DNA from: Alphaproteobacteria bacterium
GTDB lineage: Bacteria; Pseudomonadota; Alphaproteobacteria; Micavibrionales; Micavibrionaceae
Direction: 5' to 3'
Assembly: GCA_021775965.1 (NCBI GenBank)
Contig: JAJFGV010000023.1
Location: 1 to 52,178, forward strand
Length of the DNA: 52,178 nucleotides
How positions within the stretch are numbered: position 1 is the first letter of the stretch; the number at the start of each line of letters is the position of its first letter. This document shows positions 27,075-36,056 of the stretch, piece after piece. Made by a program: the position numbers and the translations under genes. Under the pieces are notes generated by a model. The model ran no database searches and had not been told where the DNA came from. It worked only from the letters and a program-made list of their open reading frames with translations.

Positions 27075-28183
27075 ACGAGAATAGCAAGCTCATATTGCTC
27101 AGCAGCGGCGGCACTGGCGGTCATATCACGCCGGCGCGGGCGTTGGCCCATGATTTGATGTCTCGTGGCTTCCGGGTTGAAATCATGACGGATGATCGTG
27201 GCAAAAAATATGAATCGATGTTTGAGGGCATGAAAACCCATGTCGTAAAATCCGGCACGTTGGGCAAAGGGTTCTTGGGAAAAATCATGGGGGCGGCCAA
27301 TCTTGGTGTTGGTATAGTGCAGGCCATGACCCTCGTAAAATCTCTCAACCCCGCTATGGTGATCGGCTTCGGTGGTTATCCGTCCGTGCCGGGCGTTTAT
27401 GCGGCGCAAAAATTAAAAATCCCGACCATCATTCATGAACAAAATGCCATCATTGGCAAAGCCAATGCGTTTCTGGCACCAAAGGCCGAGCGCATAGCCA
27501 TTTCTTTGCCCAGTGTCACCGGTCTTGATGAAAATGATAAAATGCGCTCTGTGGTGACCGGCAATCCGGTGCGCGAGGAAATCGCCGCGCTTTATACCAA
27601 GCCTTACCCGATTTTGGAACAGGATGGCGCTCTACGGATTTTGGTTCTGGGTGGTTCGCTTGGCGCAAAGGTGTTTAGTGAAATTCTGCCGGAGGCGCTC
27701 TCAAAACTTTCAAGCTCTCAACGCGCGCAGATTGCACTCACCCAGCAATGCCGCGAGGACGATCTGGAAGATGCCAAAAAAGCCTATGGCGCGGCAGGGA
27801 TCAAAGCCGAACTGGCAACCTTCTTTGACGACGTGGCGGCGGAGCTGGAAAAAGCGCATCTGGTGATTGCGCGGTCGGGCGCATCTACAGTGGCCGAAGT
27901 GACCACCGCCGGACGTCCGGCGATATTCGTGCCATACCCGCATCACAAGGATCAGCAGCAAAAAATGAATGCCGATGCGGTCGCCGATACCGGCGGCGCC
28001 TGGGTGATGACGGAGGAAGGCTTCACGCCCGAGGCGATTTTGGCCCGCATTGAAACCTTCCTGCAAAATCCCGAAACCCTGTTCCGCGCCGCTGAAAACG
28101 CGCGGAGTTGCGGTAAGCCGGACGCGGCCCGCAAACTCGGCAACCTCGTCACCGCGATTGCGAGTGGGTGGGGTGATAAGTAG
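27071..28183 (+). CDS. murG: UDP-GlcNAc:lipid I transferase MurG
   Basis: A membrane-associated GT-B glycosyltransferase that converts lipid I to lipid II. It has 370 residues with SSGGTGGHITPARALA (G loop 1), FGGYPSVPGVYAA (G loop 2), IIHEQNAIIGKAN, VLGGSLGAKVFSE (G loop 3) and ARSGASTVAEVTTAGRPAIFVPYP (UDP-GlcNAc binding). It normally leads directly to murC, but an unrelated small gene intervenes here. Confidence 0.97.
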   Translation: MNENSKLILLSSGGTGGHITPARALAHDLMSRGFRVEIMTDDRGKKYESMFEGMKTHVVKSGTLGKGFLGKIMGAANLGVGIVQAMTLVKSLNPAMVIGFGGYPSVPGVYAAQKLKIPTIIHEQNAIIGKANAFLAPKAERIAISLPSVTGLDENDKMRSVVTGNPVREEIAALYTKPYPILEQDGALRILVLGGSLGAKVFSEILPEALSKLSSSQRAQIALTQQCREDDLEDAKKAYGAAGIKAELATFFDDVAAELEKAHLVIARSGASTVAEVTTAGRPAIFVPYPHHKDQQQKMNADAVADTGGAWVMTEEGFTPEAILARIETFLQNPETLFRAAENARSCGKPDAARKLGNLVTAIASGWGDK

Positions 28184-28213
28184 AGTGGTTATTTAACTAA
28201 GGAGTAAAATTTA

Positions 28214-28699
28214 ATGTCTAAACTTTATAACTTTTATGAGCGGCGTATTCTGACCCCGATAATGGAAAATCTACACGCAAGGAAACTTATATTATCAGAT
28301 GCTTTTCCTGAACCAGAGGCTTTTGTTTCTTCATCAAACTCTGTTTTTAAAGTTGAAGACCTAGAAAAATTTCAAATAGCATTTCCTGATTTAGCTCAGC
28401 AGGTTAAACATGGTTCCCTGGTTTTATGCGATTCCTATACAAGTGCTGAAAATCCTGACTTTCATAAGTTATCATTTTCTCTCTTGGGGAGGCCGCATAC
28501 AGGAATTGACAGAGAGCCCCTTACTTACGGATTTTCCTTGGCAAATAATGCGCCTAAGGTTGTGGTTTCAGGTGCCAAAGCATATGATTTTCCTATGCAA
28601 GAGGCTGGTTTATCAGAATTTCAAAAAATAGAGTCTCACCAAAAAGCTCAACTTATAAACGGATTTTCTTTGCCTTTGCCGGAAAGGGTTGCGGGCTAA
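28214..28699 (+). CDS. Unrecognised 161-residue protein inserted between murG and murC
   Basis: I recognise no family. The protein is soluble by appearance, with no signal peptide or membrane helix. Segments such as LVLCDSYTSAENPDFHKLSFSL and VVVSGAKAYDFPMQEAG look like ordinary folded protein. AAGGAG lies about ten bases before the ATG. Base composition is clearly more AT-rich than the flanking mur genes, which suggests a later insertion. It is co-directional with the cluster, 30 bp after murG and 66 bp before murC, so it is probably co-transcribed without breaking the operon. Confidence 0.7.
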   Translation: MSKLYNFYERRILTPIMENLHARKLILSDAFPEPEAFVSSSNSVFKVEDLEKFQIAFPDLAQQVKHGSLVLCDSYTSAENPDFHKLSFSLLGRPHTGIDREPLTYGFSLANNAPKVVVSGAKAYDFPMQEAGLSEFQKIESHQKAQLINGFSLPLPERVAG

Positions 28700-28765
28700 T
28701 GCCCCGAATTATGAATTTTTACAAAATCGTTGTGTCCGCCGTGTCCGTTGTGGTTTAACAGTTCC

Positions 28766-30205
<1,440 letters not shown>

Positions 30206-30208
30206 AAA

Positions 30209-31120
30209 ATGCCTGATTCAGCCAAAATTTTTCGAGAACTTATCAAAACCGCCCGCGGGCGGTTGATGCAAAAAGCTGCTCTTGGTTCGGAAAGCTGGTT
30301 TCGTTGCGGTGGGCGTTGTGGTCTGCTGTTTCAGCCTGCCGACCTCAAAGACCTCAAAGACTTTCTCGCTGTGTATCCCAAAGACTGGCCGTTGATGGTA
30401 CTTGGTGGTATGGCCAATACCATTATCCGTGATGGTGGTGTACGCGGCGCGGTGATCCGTATGGGCAAAAATTTTTCTGATATTAAAGTTGAGGGCACGA
30501 AAATTACAGCTGGAGCCGGGGCATTAAATGGAAGCGTTGCGGCTGCGGCGGCCAAAGCTGGTATTGGCGGGCTGGAATTTCTTTCCGGTATTCCCGGCAC
30601 GGTTGGCGGTGCGGTGTGTATGAATGCTGGTGCCTATGGCAGCGAAGTGAAAGATGTTCTATTGGAAACAACGGCGATTAATCGTGAGGGAGAAAAGCGT
30701 TATCTTAAACCAGATAATTTACAAATGAGTTACCGCTCTACTGTTCTTCCTGAAGATTATATTTTGATAGAGGCTGAATTCGAAGGGCAGGAAGAAGACC
30801 CGGAAATTGTCCGCGAGCGTTTAAAGGACATCAAAGTAAAGCGTCAGGAAACCCAGCCGATCACGGAAAAAACCGGCGGCTCAACTTTTGCCAACCCGGA
30901 AGGGCATAAAGCCTGGGAGCTGATCGACAAAGTCGGTGGCCGCGGTCTAAAAGTTGGTGGTGCGCAGATGAGTGAAAAGCACTGTAATTTCATGATCAAT
31001 ACCGGCGGCGCGACAGCTTCCGATCTCGAGGCGCTCGGCGAAGAAGTTCGCCGCCGCGTACGCGAGGAAACTGGCATCGAATTACAATGGGAAATTAAGC
31101 GGATAGGGGAGAAGGCCTAA
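30209..31120 (+). CDS. murB: UDP-N-acetylenolpyruvoylglucosamine reductase MurB
   Basis: A FAD-dependent reductase that completes UDP-MurNAc. It has 303 residues with GGMANTIIRDGGVRGAVI and FLSGIPGTVGGAVCMNAGAYG (FAD-binding), SYRSTVLP, GGSTFANPEGHKAWELID (catalytic Ser) and MSEKHCNFMINTGGATASD. This is the ordinary alphaproteobacterial form. Its 3' end overlaps that of the convergent membrane Mur ligase by 4 bp, marking the left edge of the inserted module. Confidence 0.97.
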   Translation: MPDSAKIFRELIKTARGRLMQKAALGSESWFRCGGRCGLLFQPADLKDLKDFLAVYPKDWPLMVLGGMANTIIRDGGVRGAVIRMGKNFSDIKVEGTKITAGAGALNGSVAAAAAKAGIGGLEFLSGIPGTVGGAVCMNAGAYGSEVKDVLLETTAINREGEKRYLKPDNLQMSYRSTVLPEDYILIEAEFEGQEEDPEIVRERLKDIKVKRQETQPITEKTGGSTFANPEGHKAWELIDKVGGRGLKVGGAQMSEKHCNFMINTGGATASDLEALGEEVRRRVREETGIELQWEIKRIGEKA

Positions 31121-32715
31121 ATCTTAGGCACGCTCTCATATAAATCCGGCAGATCATTTTCAATCAGGATGATGTCGCTCTCCTGTTTGTTTTTGTTGAT
31201 CCAGTCCTGCGCCTCAGCAAATGTTTTCATCTCGTGCAACGGTTTTCCGCCGGCTTTTTCCTTGTAGCCCTTGATAAAAGTAGGGATGCGTTTGGCATTG
31301 ACGGCAATAAGCACATCACATACTTCGCCCGCATAGAGCCCCAGCTTTTCATGAATGTCATCATGGGAGCTGCCCAGCTCGACAATTCCCGGCGTAATTA
31401 AAATTTTACGCTTGTTCGGGTCCATTATTGCCAGTAGATCAAGCGCCGACCTGAATCCCAGTGGGTTGGAATTAAACGCATCATCAATAATCGCGCCACC
31501 GCCTTGTTGTTTTTTCATCTCCAGCCTGTGCGGGATTTGCGGCGTTCTTTTGAGTGCCGTGGCAATTGTATCGGCCGGAATATCCAGCGCCCGCGCCGCC
31601 GCAAAAGCCAGAGCGACATTTTGCGCATGGTGAAGACCAAACAACGGCGCATCCAGCACAAACATCGTGCCGTTGTAATGGATTGTCATCTCCAGACCTT
31701 TATCGGTTTGCTTGGCCTCTTTGATGAACAGATTGTTGTTGTCTCCATCCCCGCAAGTCACAAAAGAAGAGGGGTTTGCACCGCGCAATTCCTGCGGGCG
31801 CGGGAAGTTCAAAGTTTTATCCTGGACAATCATTTTACCACCACTTGCGATCACCGCATCGGCCAGTTCGTATTTGGTCTGGGCAACCGCGTCCAGTGAC
31901 TTAAATCGCTCCAGATGTGCGTGCCCGACGGCAGAAATAATCCCAAGATTGGGCGGCGTTAGTTTACAGATCCGGTCAATCGATCCGGGGCCATACGCAC
32001 CCATCTCGACAATAAAATATTTGTGATCGTCTTCCAGATCCTCACGGATAATCCTCGAAATCCCCATCACGGTATTCACACTGCCCGGTGTGACCAGCGT
32101 CGGCGCGGCGGCTTTCAGGATATGGCCAAGAATATGTTTGACCGATGTCTTGCCGTACGACCCGGTGATGCCGATAACAATGGGCTTAACCTGCGCCAGT
32201 TTGTGGTTGGCTTCACCCCAGTATTTCTTTTGTAGTGCGCTTTCAATCGGCGACATGCTCATATTGCTGAGCACCAAAATGAACGGTATCAGCTGTACCG
32301 GGATAAGCCAGAGAAACGGCTCGGTGATGAGAAACACCCATGCTCCCGACAGCGCGGCATAAAAAAGTGCGGTAAAATAAATGCGTTTGGCACGAGACGT
32401 CATTGCCAGTTTCTTTTTCGACTGGAAGCGCGGATCTTTTTCGCGCGCGACGGTAACAATAAAGCCAAGAAAAACAAAAGCCGCCGCAATGAAATGCGGA
32501 ATGTCTACCCACCTCTCTGCAATCGACAAACTCCCCGCCAGAATAAGCACCAGCGACAACCGCTTGTCGAAAACCTTTTTGGCGAACACCCATTTCAGGA
32601 AGCGGTTCTCGTCATATTCTTCCTGCTGGAACATATGCAGATATGTCATCAACCGCCGCGCGGCAAAAGCCAGAAAGGCAACGTAAGTCAGGGCGATGAT
32701 GGCTTCTTCGATCAA
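31117..32715 (-). CDS. Membrane-anchored Mur ligase with intact MurF motifs
   Basis: A 532-residue protein with four to five membrane segments in the first 150 residues, preceded by a basic loop with FQQEEYDENRFLKW. A complete three-motif Mur ligase follows: GITGSYGKTSVKHIL (ATP loop, Lys189), VEMGAYGPGSIDRI, SAVGHAHLERFKSLDAVAQTKYEL, HRLEMKK, IIDDAFNSNPLGFRSALDLL and LITPGIVELGSSHDDIHEKLG. The last two are the MurF signatures for D-Ala-D-Ala addition. The usual MurF N-terminal uracil-binding domain is replaced by the membrane region. It is antisense inside the dcw cluster, overlaps its upstream hydrolase by 4 bp, and probably supplies the MurF activity the degenerate gene lacks. A role in another ligation, such as a PgsB- or MurT-like one, is possible. 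Confidence 0.85.
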   Translation of the reverse strand: MIEEAIIALTYVAFLAFAARRLMTYLHMFQQEEYDENRFLKWVFAKKVFDKRLSLVLILAGSLSIAERWVDIPHFIAAAFVFLGFIVTVAREKDPRFQSKKKLAMTSRAKRIYFTALFYAALSGAWVFLITEPFLWLIPVQLIPFILVLSNMSMSPIESALQKKYWGEANHKLAQVKPIVIGITGSYGKTSVKHILGHILKAAAPTLVTPGSVNTVMGISRIIREDLEDDHKYFIVEMGAYGPGSIDRICKLTPPNLGIISAVGHAHLERFKSLDAVAQTKYELADAVIASGGKMIVQDKTLNFPRPQELRGANPSSFVTCGDGDNNNLFIKEAKQTDKGLEMTIHYNGTMFVLDAPLFGLHHAQNVALAFAAARALDIPADTIATALKRTPQIPHRLEMKKQQGGGAIIDDAFNSNPLGFRSALDLLAIMDPNKRKILITPGIVELGSSHDDIHEKLGLYAGEVCDVLIAVNAKRIPTFIKGYKEKAGGKPLHEMKTFAEAQDWINKNKQESDIILIENDLPDLYESVPKI

Positions 32716-33479
32716 GATTGTTTTCCGGTCTCTTCTATAAATTTCTTCAGTAAATGAGCAACCTGATGCCGCCCGCTATCGAGAATAGTATAATGATCCT
32801 GTCCTTCAAGGTGAACCATTTCTGCATTCGGGATAATTTTTTCCAGTCGCTCGCCAATACTCGGGGGTGCTTCTGTGTCTTCCGTCCCGTAGACAAGTTT
32901 GACGGGGCAGGTGATCGTAGCAGCTTCTTCTCCAAGGTCCTTATTCACTGCTTTTACAAAGATAGGGCGCATGACCCCTGACGTGTTGCTGTAATCCACA
33001 TTGCTGAAATATTGCGTGGCCAACTTCTCACCAAAAAACTTTCTCGTGAGTTTGAACATCCAAATGCGCGTGTGAAGCTTGAGTTTTTGGTAGGGGTTTC
33101 TTTTTGGCCTTAATCCTGCCGAGGCAATGGAGAACAATCCCGCCACCAGGTCCGGGTGGCGGGCGGCCATCTGAATGCCGATCCGCCCACCGAAAGAATG
33201 CGAAACCCAGATGATTTTTTTGAAAGATTGCTGCCTCAGCCATTCGGCTACTGCATCGGCGTAATCCGCAACTTCCCAAATTTCCGGTGGCTCTGGCGAA
33301 TCCCCGAAGCCGGGGAGGTCAATAAGAATATGGTATCCCTCGCGCTCCAGAGAAGACGCCAACGCCATCAGACTTTTGTGATCCAGCCCCCAGCCATGGG
33401 CCCAGACCAGCACCGGACCTTCACGGTTGCCCAGCGTTTCATAAGAAAATTCAGCATCTTTTGCCTGAAATTGCTCCAA
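32712..33479 (-). CDS. Alpha/beta hydrolase paired with the membrane Mur ligase
   Basis: A 255-residue alpha/beta-fold serine hydrolase. The oxyanion region is VWAHGWGLDH, the nucleophile elbow is VSHSFGG, the acid is in YGTEDTEAP and the His is in GQDHYTI, so the triad is complete. There is no signal peptide, so it is probably cytoplasmic or at the inner face of the membrane. It overlaps the Mur ligase by ATGA, so the two are co-translated. Its start is about 80 bp from the divergent ddl. The substrate is unknown; a peptidoglycan precursor or an ester or amide of one is suggested only by context. Confidence 0.85.
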   Translation of the reverse strand: MEQFQAKDAEFSYETLGNREGPVLVWAHGWGLDHKSLMALASSLEREGYHILIDLPGFGDSPEPPEIWEVADYADAVAEWLRQQSFKKIIWVSHSFGGRIGIQMAARHPDLVAGLFSIASAGLRPKRNPYQKLKLHTRIWMFKLTRKFFGEKLATQYFSNVDYSNTSGVMRPIFVKAVNKDLGEEAATITCPVKLVYGTEDTEAPPSIGERLEKIIPNAEMVHLEGQDHYTILDSGRHQVAHLLKKFIEETGKQS

Positions 33480-33559
33480 AATCCCAAATTCCTTTCCACA
33501 ACACCTGTTTCATGATTAAATCACTGATCCTTGGGGTTTCTTATACGGACTACACAGCC

Positions 33560-34768
33560 ATGTCTCAAATCAAAAAACGCATTGCAGTCTTTTTCGGTGG
33601 TCGTTCGCCCGAGCATGATGTCAGTGTTGTGAGCGGGCTACAGGTCCTGCAAGCCATTGACCAGAGCCGATATCAGGCCTTTCCCGTCTATATCGATCCG
33701 GTCGGAAAATGGTTAACCGGCGATATATTACGCAAACGCAAAAATTATCTGCTCGACAAAAATTCTATCAAACAAGTGCAGCAGGTGACGCTGGACGTGA
33801 CGCCATCCGGCAAAGGCGTCTTGCTCCCCCATAAATCCTCATTATTTGGCAGCGGAAAACCGATCGAATTCGACGTCGCCATTCCCGCCTTTCACGGCCT
33901 TGTCGGTGAAGACGGTGGTTTTCAGGGCCTGTTTGAAACCGCTGGCATTCCCTATACCGGCATGCGGACGATGGCCACATCGCTTTTGATGGACAAGGCT
34001 GCGACCAAACATCTTTTGAAAAGCCTCGATATTCCTGTTTTGCCCTATACGATTTTGCGCAAGCCTGACGAGGGTTATCTTATTCCTCGTGATGAGCTGG
34101 AGGCACTTGTCAAAGACATCGGTTTTCCCTGCATTGTGAAGCCCGTGCATCTCGGCAGCTCCATCGGCGTCGCCAAAGCTGACAACGTCGAGGAGATTGC
34201 CGCCAGCCTGCCCGGCGTTTTTGAATATGATGACGCGGCAATTGTGGAGCCTTTTGTGCAAAACCTTGTGGAATACAACGTAGCAACTGCGCGGTTTTCA
34301 CGTGAAACACGAACATCAGCCATCGAAAGACCGAAAGCGGTTGATGAATTGCTCGACTTCAAACAAAAATATCTTTCCGGCGGCGATAACAAAACGGGCA
34401 CGAAAAGCCCCGGCCAGACGAGCGAAGGTATGCTATCGTTAACGCGAGAGCTGAACCCCAAGCTTGATCAAAAGACGGAGGATAATATTCGCGAGTGGGC
34501 CACAAAGATGTTTGAGGCGATTGATGGTACCGGGGCGCCACGCATTGATTTTATCGGCGATAGCAAAACTGGCGAGATCTGGATGAATGAGGTCAATCCC
34601 ATTCCCGGCTCTTTCGGTTATTTCTTGTGGGAAGCCGCGGAAGATCCAATCCTATTTACTGATTTCATGTCTGCGCTGATCGAAGAGGCTGTAACCTGCG
34701 CCCGTGGCCGAAAATTGCCGAAAGACCCGGTGCCGATGGATGCGCGATTGCTCAGGAGACCCTTGTAA
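33560..34768 (+). CDS. ddl: D-alanine--D-alanine ligase, atypical long form
   Basis: An ATP-grasp ligase expected to make D-Ala-D-Ala for MurF. The ATG at 33560 (MSQIKKRIAVFFGGRSPEHD) gives 402 residues, about 100 more than ordinary DdlB; an in-frame ATG at 33512 would add 16. Conserved parts are FGGRSPEHDVS, PAFHGLVGEDGGFQGL, KPVHLGSSIGVAKAD, VEPFVQNLVEYNVA and PRIDF. The C-terminal pocket differs from the usual NTxPGMT: residues 343-352 read NEVNPIPGSF, followed by GYFLWEAA. The omega-loop region (LDFKQKYLSG) carries a polar insert of about 25 residues. It occupies the normal ddl position before ftsQ but appears to belong with the neighbouring antisense pair. Confidence 0.88.
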   Translation: MSQIKKRIAVFFGGRSPEHDVSVVSGLQVLQAIDQSRYQAFPVYIDPVGKWLTGDILRKRKNYLLDKNSIKQVQQVTLDVTPSGKGVLLPHKSSLFGSGKPIEFDVAIPAFHGLVGEDGGFQGLFETAGIPYTGMRTMATSLLMDKAATKHLLKSLDIPVLPYTILRKPDEGYLIPRDELEALVKDIGFPCIVKPVHLGSSIGVAKADNVEEIAASLPGVFEYDDAAIVEPFVQNLVEYNVATARFSRETRTSAIERPKAVDELLDFKQKYLSGGDNKTGTKSPGQTSEGMLSLTRELNPKLDQKTEDNIREWATKMFEAIDGTGAPRIDFIGDSKTGEIWMNEVNPIPGSFGYFLWEAAEDPILFTDFMSALIEEAVTCARGRKLPKDPVPMDARLLRRPL

Positions 34769-35634
34769 TGGCCAAAAGAAAAACGAAACAAAAAGTCAGC
34801 ACAAGAACCCTCAACAAACGTCGCAAGGGCCGGATTGCCAAGGCGCAAATGTGGCTGCGGCGCTTTGGTATTACGCTCGGCGTGGTGGTGTTTACCGTCT
34901 GGACAGGTGCGTGGTTTTTCCTCAGTGATGCTGATTCTAAAACCGCGCACTGGACAAAACAAACAATGCTCGAGGCCTCCGCTGGTATGGGATTTTCTGT
35001 TGCCAATATTCTGGTCGAAGGGCGCAAATATAGTGATGCTGAAGTTCTGCTGGCGATCATCAATGTCGAAAAGGGTGATCCGCTTTTTTCTTTTGATCCG
35101 GGGCAGGCGCAGGAACTGATTGAAAAAGTTGCCTGGGTCAAAGCCGCGCATGTCGAGCGCCGTTTGCCCGACACCATCTATGTTGGGTTGGAAGAACGAC
35201 AACCTTTGGCATTGTGGCAAAAGGATAAAAAATTGCGTCTAATCGATGCTGACGGCGAAGTTCTAACCGATCGCAATTTGAAAAAATTCAAGGATTTGAT
35301 TATCGTTGTTGGCGCTGATGCACCGAAGCAAGCCCCGGAACTTTTGAATATGCTGGCGGCTGAATCAGAGTTGGCAAAGCGCGTCGAAAGTGCCAGCTGG
35401 ATTGGCGGACGGCGCTGGGACATAAAGCTTGAGGGTGGTATGAATGTTAGCCTGCCCGAGGATGATATCGGTTTTGCGTTGCGGCGACTGGCGGTAGCAC
35501 AAGAAGAAGACGGCTTGCTGGATAAGGATATTGTCAGTATTGATTTGCGCAAAGAGGACCGTATTATTGTCCGCACGCGCCCCGGCAAGGTGCAGGAATA
35601 TAAGGCGGGCCTTAACGTTGATAAGAGTATCTAG
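34768..35634 (+). CDS. ftsQ: Cell division protein FtsQ
   Basis: A bitopic divisome protein bridging FtsBL and the cytoplasmic ring. It has 288 residues: a very basic N-terminus (about 30 residues of K/R), one membrane helix near 34-52 (GITLGVVVFTVWTGAWFFL), a POTRA domain (ILVEGRKYSDAEVLLAIINV to HVERRLPDTIYVGLEER) and the beta domain of FtsQ/DivIB (ALWQKDKKLRLIDADGEVL). The start ATG shares its A with the ddl stop. It is followed by an unrelated small membrane gene. Confidence 0.95.
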   Translation: MAKRKTKQKVSTRTLNKRRKGRIAKAQMWLRRFGITLGVVVFTVWTGAWFFLSDADSKTAHWTKQTMLEASAGMGFSVANILVEGRKYSDAEVLLAIINVEKGDPLFSFDPGQAQELIEKVAWVKAAHVERRLPDTIYVGLEERQPLALWQKDKKLRLIDADGEVLTDRNLKKFKDLIIVVGADAPKQAPELLNMLAAESELAKRVESASWIGGRRWDIKLEGGMNVSLPEDDIGFALRRLAVAQEEDGLLDKDIVSIDLRKEDRIIVRTRPGKVQEYKAGLNVDKSI

Positions 35635-35646
35635 CAAGGTTTAGTA

Positions 35647-36045
35647 ATGACACAAGAGCTATCAGTTGAAGATCTTAAGAAAGATGTTTTTAAGTATATA
35701 ATTTTCATTGTAGGGTTATATGCATGGTTTGAGCTGGTTAGTTTCTTTGAATGGCATATCACTTTTTTGGGGTTTTGTTCAACATCATTGCCTCTCGATA
35801 TGGCTTCTATTATTTCTCCTGACGACCCCTATAAATACTATGATTTGGCGTCTACGTTATTGTTAGCAGTGGGATGGGTTATATTTTTTCTTGTTGGTAT
35901 GGTGCCGCTCATTTTGATTGTTTTTTGTGTTTACAAGATCAATGTATGTCAAAAACAATATAAAAATATTACGGGCAATGAAATTGATGCAGCGTTCCTT
36001 GCGTTGTTACGAAAGTACATTTTTTCATTTTGGAAAAAGAAGTAA
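35647..36045 (+). CDS. Unrecognised small membrane protein between ftsQ and ftsA
   Basis: A 132-residue protein with two strong hydrophobic segments (about residues 17-35 and 66-92) and a basic C-terminus ending FSFWKKK. No family is recognised. AAGG lies before the ATG at 35647. The gene is distinctly AT-rich compared with ftsQ and ftsA, consistent with acquisition from elsewhere. It sits in the ftsQ-ftsA junction, usually a tight coupling point, and ends 11 bp before the ftsA ATG. Its position means it is co-expressed with the divisome. Whether it acts there is unknown. Confidence 0.7.
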   Translation: MTQELSVEDLKKDVFKYIIFIVGLYAWFELVSFFEWHITFLGFCSTSLPLDMASIISPDDPYKYYDLASTLLLAVGWVIFFLVGMVPLILIVFCVYKINVCQKQYKNITGNEIDAAFLALLRKYIFSFWKKK

Positions 36046-36056
36046 AGTTTAGCGGT

